Source of the DNA: Methylobacterium aquaticum
GTDB lineage: Bacteria; Pseudomonadota; Alphaproteobacteria; Rhizobiales; Beijerinckiaceae
Length of the DNA stretch: 64,000 nt
Direction: 5' to 3'
Assembly (NCBI RefSeq): GCF_016804325.1
Contig: NZ_CP043627.1
Location: forward strand, 3,547,001 to 3,611,000
The translations under genes were made by a program, and so were the position numbers. A model generated the notes under the pieces. That model searched no databases. It saw only the letters and a list, made by a program, of their open reading frames with translations, and was not told the DNA's origin. Positions 9,186 through 17,767 of this stretch are shown here, in pieces (position 1 is the stretch's first letter; every line of letters begins with the position of its first letter).

Positions 9186-9520
9186 AGGTCAGCCGATCGA
9201 GCAGGGCCATCGTCATCTTGGCGGCACCGGCAAACACGCTCGACCACTCCCCGAACGCCAGTTTGGTGGTCACCACGATCGAGGTGGTCTCGGAGAGCCG
9301 GCCGATCGGGTGGAACAGACACTGACCGCCCGACGGCGCGAATGGCAGGCAGCCGAGCTCGTCCGGCACCATCAGGTCGGACTGGGCGAGGTGGTCGGCG
9401 AGGTCGACTACGGTCTAGTACCGGACCCGTGCCCCGTCCCGGATGCAGGACCGGGCGACCGCGATGGCCAGATGCGTCTTGCCCGTGCCGTGTCGCCCAC
9501 CAGCGAATTATTCCGCAGGC
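9182..9520 (-). pseudogene. istB: IS21-family istB (transposition helper ATPase) remnant
   Basis: On the minus strand about 77 codons (9372 to 9140) read [29 protein letters not shown] and [12 protein letters not shown]. These match the Walker B and sensor regions of IstB, the AAA+ ATPase that assists IS21 transposition. Upstream of it, in a shifted frame and with a stop, lie recognisable Walker A-region codons (LVGDT..., around 9500). The gene is therefore broken by at least one frameshift and one nonsense codon, and its 3' end is replaced by the IS3 remnant. It is non-functional. No istA is present nearby. Confidence 0.7.
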
Positions 9521-9591
9521 TCTGGGGAAAGAGGCGCTGGCTCGACCCGCAGACTGCGCCCGAATCCAACGACTACGAAGCGCAGCAGCTG

Positions 9592-10011
9592 TCAATCATC
9601 CCACGGATTGACGGGAGGCTCGGCCAGGTCGGGGAAGTGCCGGACGTTGCGGGTTGCGAGCGTCGCGCGGCGAGCGATGGCAATGCCTGCGATCATGCTG
9701 TCGCGCAGTTCCTGCGGTTGCCCCTGCCGCTGCCGAGCCGCCATGAGAACCGCCGTTTCGCTGGCTGCCGCGGCATCGAACGGGGCGACCCGCCGTTGGA
9801 GCACGTCTGCGACGAGGCGATCGAAGGCCGTGCGCAATGCCGCGGCGCGCCGTCCATCCGGCATGAGTTCGAGGCCGAACCTGATCTCAAGGACGGTGAT
9901 GGTTGTGATCCAGACGGAGTTCCTGGGTTGCGCGTCGAGCCAAGGGACGAGGACCGGATCCGGCGGTGCGCGCATCAGGCCGGATACGACGTTCGTGTCG
10001 AGGATGATCAT
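9592..10011 (-). CDS. PIN-domain toxin, FitB/VapC family
   Basis: The 139-residue protein begins MIILDTNVVSGLM, the canonical N-terminus of FitB-type PIN ribonucleases, with the first metal-binding Asp in LDTN. The later acidic residues are Glu in LEIRFG (about 43), Asp in LRDSMIAG (about 104) and the conserved tail TRNVRHF. Proteins of this family cleave RNA and arrest growth when not held by the partner antitoxin. The ATG overlaps the antitoxin stop (ATGA at 10008-10011), the usual two-gene arrangement with antitoxin first. It sits next to mobile-element scars, typical for such modules. Family assignment is secure; the target RNA is unknown. Confidence 0.9.
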   Translation of the reverse strand: MIILDTNVVSGLMRAPPDPVLVPWLDAQPRNSVWITTITVLEIRFGLELMPDGRRAAALRTAFDRLVADVLQRRVAPFDAAAASETAVLMAARQRQGQPQELRDSMIAGIAIARRATLATRNVRHFPDLAEPPVNPWDD

Positions 10012-10253
10012 GCGAAGGGATCTGCAAGGTCATGGCCACGGACTTCAGGCAGTTCCTCGTCGGGCTTGAGCCCGATGCCCTCAAAAAGAGCGACGATCTC
10101 CGTCCCCAGACCCATCGTCTTTTCGTCATCGGCTGCGGCAGCACGAAGGATGTCGCGCAGTTCGGCCTCCATGCTGCGGCCGTTCCGGGCCGCACGTTGC
10201 TGCAAGCGCTGCTTCACACCGGCATCGATATCACGGACGAGAATTTGGGCCAT
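10008..10253 (-). CDS. Ribbon-helix-helix antitoxin, FitA family
   Basis: This 81-residue protein starts MAQILVRDIDAGVKQRLQQRA, the pattern of FitA-type antitoxins: a short beta strand (QILVRDI) that binds DNA, then the two helices of a ribbon-helix-helix fold (GRSMEAELRDILRAA). The C-terminal 35 residues, with the acidic-hydrophobic tail ending in LADPFA, should wrap the toxin and block its active site. Such antitoxins repress their own operon. A perfect 14-bp palindrome lies just upstream at 10267-10280. The stop overlaps the toxin start by four bases. Confidence 0.9.
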   Translation of the reverse strand: MAQILVRDIDAGVKQRLQQRAARNGRSMEAELRDILRAAAADDEKTMGLGTEIVALFEGIGLKPDEELPEVRGHDLADPFA

Positions 10254-10266
10254 GGCTCAACCTTTC

Positions 10267-10280
10267 GCTATCATGATAGC
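10267..10280. promoter_or_regulatory. Palindromic operator of the toxin-antitoxin operon
   Basis: GCTATCATGATAGC is a perfect 14-bp palindrome placed 13 bp upstream of the antitoxin start, in a short AT-richer stretch. From memory, the half-site TGATAGCA/TGCTATCA is the one reported for the FitAB repressor of Neisseria, which would fit autoregulation. The palindrome is seen directly; binding is inferred. Confidence 0.6.
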
Positions 10281-11508
10281 ACGAAGACTGGCACGCTCAA
10301 AGGGGGGACTGGTTGCAGGTGTGAATGAAGCGCCGCCACAATGGGTTCCAACCCGGGTGGCCACCCCGTTCGATGGCAACCAGGATGACCTGCCGGTATG
10401 CGTTCCACTGGCCTAGGATCTCATGCATCATACCAACGGTCGTTGGAAACGACCTTTGGTTCCATTCTCGAACTGTCGTCAAGCCTCTGGCTTGGCATAG
10501 ACAATTCGAGATGGCTCAATGGCCCGATGCGTCGGCATCTTGGGTCATTGGTATCGCATGGAGCAATTTCTCGGCTTCCGCCGTGTCTCACACTTTATCT
10601 TTGTTCTCCGTGATGCGTTCGATGAGCCGACCGACACGCCGGGTTGCATCCGCGATGTGCCGATCAGCGTGTGCGAGTTCGGCTCTTCCGCTCTGGAAAT
10701 TGGTCATGCGGCGGTCCTCTGTTGCGAGACAACGCATGAGAAGATGTCCAGAGCCGGCAAGCGCAGGCATATGCTCCTCAGCTACGACGCTCGGCGCTCG
10801 GCGCTCTCTCCTGATAGGCAGAATTGTCGCGTGCATGGACCGAAACCATCCGGGGGAAGTTCACTGAGTCTGAGAGGCATGCCTTTCAAGGTGTCAAATA
10901 CTTGGATGATCTGCAAAAATTCACCATCGCGAAGCCAAGCTTGATGGTGCGCCTCGGGACCGAAAGTGCTCCCAATACCAGAATGCCCATCGCGAGAAGA
11001 TGGCGCGTCGACATCGGATAAAATAAAGATTATTTACAATAAAAACCCCTTAGAAGGCCTGAATCTTAGATGGCTCTCAGAAATTAATCGTACGGCAAAT
11101 TCTAACGCATGCCTTTGGCGAGAAGGCTGTCCAAGGGCTTTCCCGGGAGCACCAAAATTTTTCGGCATGGCAGGAGATTGAGCCCCTCGCCGTCCCCAGT
11201 CCCCGCCCGCCTTGCGTCCCCAGCACGGAGTTCATACAAAGCTCTGACCTCGGTCGCCTTCAGCGCATTGTTTTTGTTGTAGAATCAGCTCCGGCCGTCG
11301 TTTCCCCCCAAGTCGCACCAGCAATCTCATCGAGAAAGCCGATGCTTTTACACAGTGTGTAGTTTTCGTCTGGGAAGGCGTTTCTCAGTGGGTTGCCCGA
11401 TGATTCGCCCTCAGCCAACCGAAATGCACAGCACGTTTGATATGCAAGTCCACGCATCCCGGCCTCGAGCTGCCGAATTCTGTGCAGTTGAGCTGGTATG
11501 ATCGTCTT
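10281..11508. other. Scar region without supported intact genes
   Basis: About 1.2 kb between the toxin-antitoxin pair and the end of the catabolic operon. I find no ORF with a ribosome binding site plus protein-like sequence. It contains the small broken gene described separately (about 10540-10707) and a stretch at about 11015-11110 that is much richer in A/T than its surroundings. Together with the adjacent IS remnants this suggests decayed or acquired DNA. Confidence 0.5.
10540..10707 (-). pseudogene. Remnant of a small helical protein gene
   Basis: From the ATG at 10707 the minus strand reads about 39 codons, including AELAHADRHIADATRRVGRL. A TGA stop follows, and after it in the same frame DTAEAEKLLHAI. 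I recall a family of short alphaproteobacterial proteins with the pattern HIAEGERRVARQ...GHDTAEAEALL; the match continues across the stop, so this looks like a nonsense-mutated copy. The role of that family is unknown to me. Confidence 0.35.
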
Positions 11509-12930
11509 TCAGGCAGAAGCGGCAGCAAGTCGCCGCGGAACGTAGCGGCCGGTGCCGACGGCGTCGTCCTGAAGGGTACGGTCCCGCAGCACCATCCGGC
11601 CGCGGACGACCGTGTGGAGCACGCGCCCCCGGAACCGCCGGCCCTCGTAGATCGAGTAGCCGGCGCTTGAGCGGACGTCGTCGCGGGTGAGGGTCCACTC
11701 GGCATCGAGGTCGACGAGGGCGAAATCGGCATCGAGGCCCGGCGCGATCGCGCCTTTTCGATGGGCAAGGCCCATGATCTGCGCCGGCCGGGTCGAGACC
11801 AGATCGACCACCCGGGCAAGGTCGAGGCCGCGGGCGTGATGGCCCTCGGTCAGCAGCACCGGCAGCAGGGTCTCGAGGCCGGGACAGCCCGGCGACGCGG
11901 ACCAGATGCCGCCGGCCTTGGCGTCGAGGCCGCGATGGACGTGGTCGGTGGCCACGGTGTCGATGGCGCCCGACAAGATGCCGGCCCACAGGGCTTCCCG
12001 GTCGGCGGCCTCGCGCAAGGGGGGATTGATCTTGGCCGTGTCGCTCCCGCCGGTCTCGCCCCCGTCCCAGCCGACATCGTGGGTCAAGTAGTGCGGGCAG
12101 GTCTCGAGGAAGAGCTGCGCGCCCGCCTCGCGCTGGCGCAGGCCCGCCGCCAGGGCTTCGCCCGATGAGGTGTGCACGACGTAGAGCGGCGCGCCGGCCG
12201 TACGGGCGATGAAGCCGGCGCGCTGCACCGCGTCCGCCTCGACGAAGGGCGGCCGGCTGGCGTTCCAGGTGGCCAGCCCCCCGGTGCCGTCGGGGTCCGC
12301 CGCCTTGGCGCGCTCGCGGGTGACCCAGGCGAGCTCGATCGTCTCGGGGTGCGGACAGACCATGCCGCCGGCCCGCGCCGCCGCCTCGCACAGGCGCAGA
12401 AGGAAGCCGTCATCGATGTCCGGCAGGCCGAGGCGGGCGCCCTCCCCGCCCCTGTTGTTCATGAAGATCTTGAAGGTCGGCGCGCCGTGGTCCCGGGCGC
12501 AGGCCTCGACCTCGGCGAGCTGCGCCTCGGTCGAGATGATCGGGTGATAGCCGAAATCGATCCGCGATCCGGCCTCGGTGATACCGATCACCTCCGGCAG
12601 CACGCTCGCGAAGGGGTCGCTCGTCATCAGGTAGGGGATGAAGCAGGTGATGCCGCCGACGGCCGCCGCCGCGCTCTCCTGCGCGGCATCCGCCGGCACG
12701 CGCGGCCGGGCGATGTCGCGGCCGTGGCCGAGATGGAGGTGAACGTCGATGGCGCCGGGCAGGACGACGAGGCCGCGGGCGTCGAGCGTGGTCGCGGCCG
12801 AAGCCGGCGCGCCGGGGGCGAGGATCGCGGCGATGCGACCGTCGCGGACGGCGATGTCGCACGCGGTGCGCCCGTGCCCCGACAGGACGGCGTCCCCGCC
12901 GCGGATGAGGAGGTCGTATTCCGTGCTCAT
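11509..12930 (-). CDS. Cyclic amidohydrolase (dihydropyrimidinase/dihydroorotase-like)
   Basis: The 473-residue protein has the full layout of metal-dependent cyclic amidohydrolases. The N-terminal strand domain is LLIRGGDAVLSG. The metal-binding motif is GAIDVHLHLGHG (about residue 60). The probable bridging-Lys region is APTFKIFMNNRG, where Lys is the likely carboxylated residue. Further His ligands lie in MVCPHPET and VVHTSS, and the final metal Asp in TVATDHVHR. It should open a cyclic amide such as a dihydropyrimidine, hydantoin or related ureide, but the substrate cannot be read from sequence. Its start overlaps the preceding stop (ATGA at 12927-12930). It is the last gene of an eleven-gene operon with an ABC importer. 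Confidence 0.87.
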   Translation of the reverse strand: MSTEYDLLIRGGDAVLSGHGRTACDIAVRDGRIAAILAPGAPASAATTLDARGLVVLPGAIDVHLHLGHGRDIARPRVPADAAQESAAAAVGGITCFIPYLMTSDPFASVLPEVIGITEAGSRIDFGYHPIISTEAQLAEVEACARDHGAPTFKIFMNNRGGEGARLGLPDIDDGFLLRLCEAAARAGGMVCPHPETIELAWVTRERAKAADPDGTGGLATWNASRPPFVEADAVQRAGFIARTAGAPLYVVHTSSGEALAAGLRQREAGAQLFLETCPHYLTHDVGWDGGETGGSDTAKINPPLREAADREALWAGILSGAIDTVATDHVHRGLDAKAGGIWSASPGCPGLETLLPVLLTEGHHARGLDLARVVDLVSTRPAQIMGLAHRKGAIAPGLDADFALVDLDAEWTLTRDDVRSSAGYSIYEGRRFRGRVLHTVVRGRMVLRDRTLQDDAVGTGRYVPRRLAAASA

Positions 12931-14309
12931 GCGGCGCTCCGGACGGGGTGTGACAGGGACAGGGTGAGGGCGTCGATGCGCGGGGCGTCGGCGAGCGCGT
13001 CGATGGCGGCCTCCAGGGACGCGATGCCGTCCGGCGCGAGGCTGCGGGCGGCGTTGCGGCGGAACTTCTCCCGTACCGCGTCGTCGCCGGCAGGCCGTCC
13101 GGCATTGCCGTACACGTCGTCGACCCGGATCTCGTGCCGGGCGCCATCGCGGGTCTCGGCGACGATCTCGGCTTCGAAGACCTGCGGGAAGCGGGCGTCG
13201 GCGAGCGACTCCCAGGCGATGCGGCCGGCGAGCATCAGCACCGCCGCGCCCGCCGGCGCCTCGAAGGTCGCAAGATCGACCCGGCCCTCGACGAGGCGGG
13301 CCGCCACCGCGACCGGCAGGCTCCAGCGCGCGGCGTGCCCGCTGGCGGGGGCCTGCTTGGCGTCCCAGGGCTCGCAGATGATCGGTGCTGCGCCCGCAGG
13401 CACCCGGCAGGTCAGCGCGGCAACGTCGTCGGGCTTCACGCCCCGATCGGCCAGGATTCCGGCGGCCTCGATGAAGGGGTGCAGGTAGTGGCAGCAGGGA
13501 TGGAACTTGAACGCCGCCTGCGGCAGGTGCCACTCCGTGCCGAGCCCGTCGAGGGCGGCCGCGAACGCCCCGGCGAGGCGCGCGTCCCCGGCGAAGGCCG
13601 AAAACAGTCCGCAGCGCCCCTCGAAGGCGGTCTCCGGCCCGGTCAGGCCGGCCCGAGCGAGGTCGGCGGCATTCAGACCGGCTTGGGCGGCAAGCCCGGG
13701 ATGCAGCGACTTGACCGAGGCGCCGTTGGTCAGGAACTCGAACACGCCGGAGGCACCGCTGAGGCCGATCCCCATCGCCGCCACCGCCTCGTCCTCGGTG
13801 AGGCCGGCGAGCTCCGCCGCGACGAGAGCCGCCACCAGGGCGCCCCCGACCGATGTGACCTGGAAGCCCCGTGCCTGGAAGGCCCCGGGCGCGGCGAGGC
13901 CGATGCGGATCAGCACCTCCCAGCCCAGCGCGTAGGCCGTGCTCAGCGCCGGCCCGGAGGCGCCGGCGGCCTGGGCGGCGGCGAGAGCCGCGGGAACGAG
14001 CACCGCCGAGCCGTGGACGATCGAGCCGGTATGGGTGTCGTCGAACTCAAGCCCGTGCATCAATCCGCCGTTGACGAGGGCCGCCGCGGCCGGCGCGACA
14101 CGGCCGGGGATCCCGATCAGGCCCGCGCTCCCCGGCCCGAGCCCCGCGGCGTAGCGCCGGTAAGGCGCACCGGCCTCCGAGCCCGCCGAGGCGAGACCGA
14201 CCCCGATCGCGTCGAGGAGGTGGAGGCGCGCGGCGGCCGCCACCTCCGGCGGCAGGCCGTTGCGGGAGAGCGCCCGGACGCGCCGGGCGAGGTCGCGGGT
14301 GAGCGTCAC
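12927..14309 (-). CDS. MmgE/PrpD family protein (second copy)
   Basis: This 460-residue protein matches the MmgE/PrpD fold: an all-helical N-terminal domain with HLLDAIGVGLAS, the motif HGLEFDDTHTGSIVHGSAVLVPAALA (shown here only as key residues D-D-T-H and H-G-S), then FKFHPCCHYLHPFI in the second half. Family members include 2-methylcitrate dehydratase, cis-aconitate decarboxylase and iminodisuccinate epimerase, so dehydration, decarboxylation or epimerisation of a dicarboxylate-like compound is expected. The GTG start overlaps the flavoprotein stop (14306-14309). Another divergent family member lies two genes upstream in the same operon, suggesting two sequential or stereospecific steps. 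Confidence 0.85.
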   Translation of the reverse strand: MTLTRDLARRVRALSRNGLPPEVAAAARLHLLDAIGVGLASAGSEAGAPYRRYAAGLGPGSAGLIGIPGRVAPAAAALVNGGLMHGLEFDDTHTGSIVHGSAVLVPAALAAAQAAGASGPALSTAYALGWEVLIRIGLAAPGAFQARGFQVTSVGGALVAALVAAELAGLTEDEAVAAMGIGLSGASGVFEFLTNGASVKSLHPGLAAQAGLNAADLARAGLTGPETAFEGRCGLFSAFAGDARLAGAFAAALDGLGTEWHLPQAAFKFHPCCHYLHPFIEAAGILADRGVKPDDVAALTCRVPAGAAPIICEPWDAKQAPASGHAARWSLPVAVAARLVEGRVDLATFEAPAGAAVLMLAGRIAWESLADARFPQVFEAEIVAETRDGARHEIRVDDVYGNAGRPAGDDAVREKFRRNAARSLAPDGIASLEAAIDALADAPRIDALTLSLSHPVRSAA

Positions 14310-15676
14310 GGCGTGCTCCCGAGTTCGCGGGCGGCGGCGAGCGCCGCGAGGCGGCCGAGTGCGATCGCCGACAGGAGCCCGTTGCCGGAGGCGTAGCCGA
14401 GCGCGCCGGCCCGGCCGCTGATCCCGGCCGCCGCGCCGCCGCCGGCGAAGAGGTTCGGCACCGGGGCTCCATCTTGCCGCAGCACGCGTGCGTCGGCATC
14501 GACCCGCAACCCGCCCTGGGTGTGGAACAGCCCGGGCACGACGCGGCCGATATAGTAGGGTGGCGCCAGGGGCCCGAGGCCGAAATCCCGCCGTCCGTGC
14601 GGGTCGGGCACGGTCCCGGCCGCCGCTGCGTTGCGTTGCGCGATCTCCCCGGCGAGCACTTCCGGATCGAGTCCGAAGGGTCGGGCGATCTCCTCGGCCG
14701 TGTCGCCGCGCTTGAGGCCGCCATAGGTCCAGAGCTCCATGAACTCCTCCTCGGCGGCGGCGACGTCGAAGATCTTTTGGTCGAACACCGTGTAGGCGCG
14801 CCCGCCCCGGGCCAGAACCTCCCGGGCATAGCCGGAATAGCCGAGGCTCTCGTCGCCGAACCGGCGGGCATCGTCGCCGACGATGATCCCGCCCTTCTCG
14901 ACCGTGGTCCAGGACAGCAGGCTGCCCTGCGGATAGGCGACGGCGGCGTAGCCCTGGTAGGCCGCCATGTTGGCGAGCGCGGCGCCGATCCGCTCGCCCC
15001 ACAGAACCGCCTCGCCGGTGGAACCGCGGGCGCCGAAGTACTCCGCCCCGGCGATCTCGGGGCAGAAGCGTCGGACGAGCTCAGGGTTCGCCGCGAAGCC
15101 GTTGAGGGCGAGGATCGTCTTGCCGGCCCGAATCTCGACCGTCTCGCCGGCGGCCTCGACGACGGCGCCGCACACGATCCCGTCCTCGACGATCAGCGCG
15201 CGGGCACCGTTGCCGACCGCGATCGGGATGCCGCGCCGCTCGGCCGCCGCCACGAGGTCGTCGACGAGATCCTGGCCGCGGCGCGAGACCGGGGCGTGCA
15301 GGCGGGGCACCGAATGCCCGATATGCTTGTAGGCGGTGATGAGGGTGAGTTTCGCCTCCACCGTGTCGACGAGCCACTCCACGGTCTCGGCCGAGACGCT
15401 CGCGAGGCGCTCGACCAGGGCGTGGTCGTCGGTCTCGCCGCCGGCGATCGCCATCAGGTCGGCGACCATGCGGGCCGGCTCGTCCGCGATGCCCGCCTCG
15501 CGCTGGAACCGGCTGCCCGCCGCCGGCACCGAGCCTGTCGAGAGCGAGGAATTGCCGCCGGGCCGCTCCTGCTTCTCGATCACCGCCACGCTCGCTCCGG
15601 CATCGTGCGCGGCGATGGCCGCCGCGAGGCCACAGGCTCCGGCGCCGATCACCAGGATGTCGAGTTCGTCGCTCAC
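14306..15676 (-). CDS. FAD-dependent oxidoreductase, fumarate reductase flavoprotein-like
   Basis: The 456-residue protein begins with a Rossmann FAD site, VIGAGACGLAAAIAAHDAG, then the acidic strand end IEKQ and GGNSSLSTG typical of the FAD_binding_2 family (fumarate reductase, tricarballylate dehydrogenase, 3-ketosteroid dehydrogenase). The C-terminal FAD-contact segment NLFAGGGAAAGISG and GYASGNGLLSA is intact. It should oxidise or reduce a C-C bond next to a carboxylate or carbonyl. The GTG at 15676 is preferred because it overlaps the upstream stop (GTGA); a longer in-frame start at 15718 would overlap more. It sits between two MmgE/PrpD genes, so it likely works on the same carbon skeleton. 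Confidence 0.85.
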   Translation of the reverse strand: MSDELDILVIGAGACGLAAAIAAHDAGASVAVIEKQERPGGNSSLSTGSVPAAGSRFQREAGIADEPARMVADLMAIAGGETDDHALVERLASVSAETVEWLVDTVEAKLTLITAYKHIGHSVPRLHAPVSRRGQDLVDDLVAAAERRGIPIAVGNGARALIVEDGIVCGAVVEAAGETVEIRAGKTILALNGFAANPELVRRFCPEIAGAEYFGARGSTGEAVLWGERIGAALANMAAYQGYAAVAYPQGSLLSWTTVEKGGIIVGDDARRFGDESLGYSGYAREVLARGGRAYTVFDQKIFDVAAAEEEFMELWTYGGLKRGDTAEEIARPFGLDPEVLAGEIAQRNAAAAGTVPDPHGRRDFGLGPLAPPYYIGRVVPGLFHTQGGLRVDADARVLRQDGAPVPNLFAGGGAAAGISGRAGALGYASGNGLLSAIALGRLAALAAARELGSTP

Positions 15677-17076
15677 CGTTCCACCCCGCCCGTCATCTCG
15701 GTCACGCAATCCCGCCACGGTCTCTGCAAATCCCGCTCGTCGTCCTCGGCCCTGCGCACGATCCGTTCGAGGACGGCAGCCATCCGGGGGTACGCCCGGC
15801 TGGTCTCGGCGAGCTTGGCGAGCATCGTGTCGGTGTCGAAGGGCTGATCGGCACCGCCGCGGGCGCTCTCGCAGAGCGCGCTCAAGGCGGTCCCGTCGCG
15901 CATTCGCCAGGTCACCCGCGAGGGCCGGTCGTTCGGCGGCGGACCGATCTCGGGCAGGGGCGCCAGCCGGACCCGGCGGCGCAAGTCCGCGATCCGCGGC
16001 TCGTGCAGCGTCGATTGATCGAAGGCCCCCTGCCCGCCCGTGCCGGTCACCGCGGCGGCGGCGAGCGCGTGCGGCATCGAGAACTTCGCCGCCAGCACCG
16101 TCGCCGGCTCGACGGTGGTAAGGGTCAGGCCGCGGGGATGGGTCTCGACCAGGATCTCGTCGATCTCGTCCTCCCGGCCGGCGGCCTCCGCGCGTAAGCG
16201 CAGGGAGGCCTCGATCGCCCCGTGGGCGTACTGGCAGCAGGCGAAGACCTTGTGGTAGCCGCCATGGATCGCCCAGTCGATGCCCAGGCCGTCCGTCAGC
16301 GCCTCGGGCAGGCAGGCCGTGCCGAGGCCGCCGACGAAGACGTCATGGAAGGTCTCGGGCAGGCCGGCGATCCCGGCCTCCGCCCCGTCGGCGGCGCGCA
16401 GGCCGATCCAGGCGCCCGCCGAGGTCCAGGCGTTGCGCACCAGCGCACCCTCGATCGCGTGGCCGTAGGGGCCGGCGAAGGTCATGCTGGCGGCGGCCGA
16501 CACCGCGTCGAGGAGGAGCTTGCCGGAGAAGCCGCGCAGGAGCCCGATGCCGGCAGCCGCCCCGATCGTCGCGAAGGCGGCGTGCGGGTGGACCGTCATG
16601 GTGGCGAACGGAAACGCGCGGGCGCAGCGCACGGTGATCTCGTAGGCCAGCGCCAGCGCCTCCAGCACCCGCGCGACGCTCGCCCCCTCGGCCTCGGCCT
16701 CGGCCAGCAGTGCCGGCAGGATGTAGGCCCCGGCGTGGCATGGCGCGCCGCGATAGCCCTCGTCGAGTTCGCACCAGGTCGCCGCAAGGCCGTTGGCAGC
16801 TGCCGCCGAGGCCCGGTCGAGGGCAGGGCTGCCGGGGGCGAACACCGTCGCCTCGGCGCGGCCCGAGGACCGCGCCAGCACGGCACGCATCCGCGCCACC
16901 GGCGGCTCGCCGGCGGCGGCCACGATCGCCCCGAGATCGTCGGCGAGGACCAGCGCCGCACGGGCTCGGACGGTTACGGGCAACGCCTCGTGGGAGTACG
17001 CGGCAGCCCAGGTCATCAGCGACTGCACGGCGGCGGCGCTGCAGGCCCGCAGGGCGGAATCGGAATCGGGTGCCAT
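15673..17076 (-). CDS. MmgE/PrpD family protein (first copy)
   Basis: This is a 467-residue MmgE/PrpD-type protein. It has LVLADDLGAIVAA in the N-terminal helical domain, CELDEGYRGAPCHAGAYILPAL at the site equivalent to the family's D-D/H-P region, and HPHAAFATIGAA and YHKVFACCQYAHGAIEA in the second domain. It differs clearly from the second family member in the operon, so it is not a recent duplicate. Expected chemistry is dehydration, isomerisation or decarboxylation of a carboxylic acid. It starts 3 bp after the ABC ATPase stop. Confidence 0.82.
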   Translation of the reverse strand: MAPDSDSALRACSAAAVQSLMTWAAAYSHEALPVTVRARAALVLADDLGAIVAAAGEPPVARMRAVLARSSGRAEATVFAPGSPALDRASAAAANGLAATWCELDEGYRGAPCHAGAYILPALLAEAEAEGASVARVLEALALAYEITVRCARAFPFATMTVHPHAAFATIGAAAGIGLLRGFSGKLLLDAVSAAASMTFAGPYGHAIEGALVRNAWTSAGAWIGLRAADGAEAGIAGLPETFHDVFVGGLGTACLPEALTDGLGIDWAIHGGYHKVFACCQYAHGAIEASLRLRAEAAGREDEIDEILVETHPRGLTLTTVEPATVLAAKFSMPHALAAAAVTGTGGQGAFDQSTLHEPRIADLRRRVRLAPLPEIGPPPNDRPSRVTWRMRDGTALSALCESARGGADQPFDTDTMLAKLAETSRAYPRMAAVLERIVRRAEDDERDLQRPWRDCVTEMTGGVER

Positions 17077-17079
17077 GGT

Positions 17080-17763
17080 CTAGAACCACTCCCAGAGGTC
17101 GGGCTTGGCCGCGAGCGTCGCGGCCTCGCCCGAGAACACGGTCCGGCCGGACTTCAGGATCAGCCCGTGCTCGACGACCTTCAGGGTCGCCGGCACGTTC
17201 TGCTCGACGATGATGAGGCCGGTGCCGAAGGCTGCGTTGACCTTGGCGAGCTGGCTCATCACGTTGCGCACGATCACCGGCGCGAGGCCCGTGGACGGCT
17301 CGTCGAGGAGCAACCATTTCGGCTGGGTCATCAGGGCCATGCCGAGCGCCAGCATCTGCTGCTCGCCGCCTGAGAGCGAGCCGGCGCGCTGACCGCGACG
17401 CTCCTCGAGCAGCGGAAAGATCTTCAGCACCTCGCCGGCAAACTTGCCGTCGAACAGGAGACCTGCCGTGGCGAGGTTGTCTGCCACGGTGAGGTTGGGG
17501 AAGACGTTGTGGCCCTGCGGCACGAAGGCGATGCCGCGCCGGATCGTGGCCGGGACGTTGCCGGGCAGCACCGGCTTGCCGTCAAAGACGACTTCGCCGG
17601 CATGGGCGGCATGGGCGCCGACGATGCAGCGCAGCAGCGTCGTCTTGCCGGCGCCGTTATGGCCGAAGACGCCGAGCCGGCCGCCCGGCTCCAACCGGGC
17701 CGAGACGGCGTCGAGGGCAGTGAGCGTGCCGTAGCCGGCCGAGAGCGAGCGGATCTCCAGCAT
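17080..17763 (-). CDS. livF: Branched-chain-type ABC transporter ATP-binding protein
   Basis: This 227-residue ATPase has Walker A GHNGAGKTT (about residue 37), signature LSGGEQQMLALG (about 133), Walker B WLLLDEPSTGLAP and the LivF-like tail with switch His replaced by Gln in IIVEQN, which is usual for LivF. With LivG it should power import through the LivH/LivM channel. It lies 4 bp downstream of livG. The substrate of the transporter is probably not an amino acid, given the catabolic genes in the same operon. Confidence 0.93.
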   Translation of the reverse strand: MLEIRSLSAGYGTLTALDAVSARLEPGGRLGVFGHNGAGKTTLLRCIVGAHAAHAGEVVFDGKPVLPGNVPATIRRGIAFVPQGHNVFPNLTVADNLATAGLLFDGKFAGEVLKIFPLLEERRGQRAGSLSGGEQQMLALGMALMTQPKWLLLDEPSTGLAPVIVRNVMSQLAKVNAAFGTGLIIVEQNVPATLKVVEHGLILKSGRTVFSGEAATLAAKPDLWEWF

Positions 17764-17767
17764 CGGA

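Noticed and set aside
10297..10482. Minus-strand 61-codon frame downstream of the broken small gene
   Set aside because: No start signal or recognisable family; it lies within decayed DNA.
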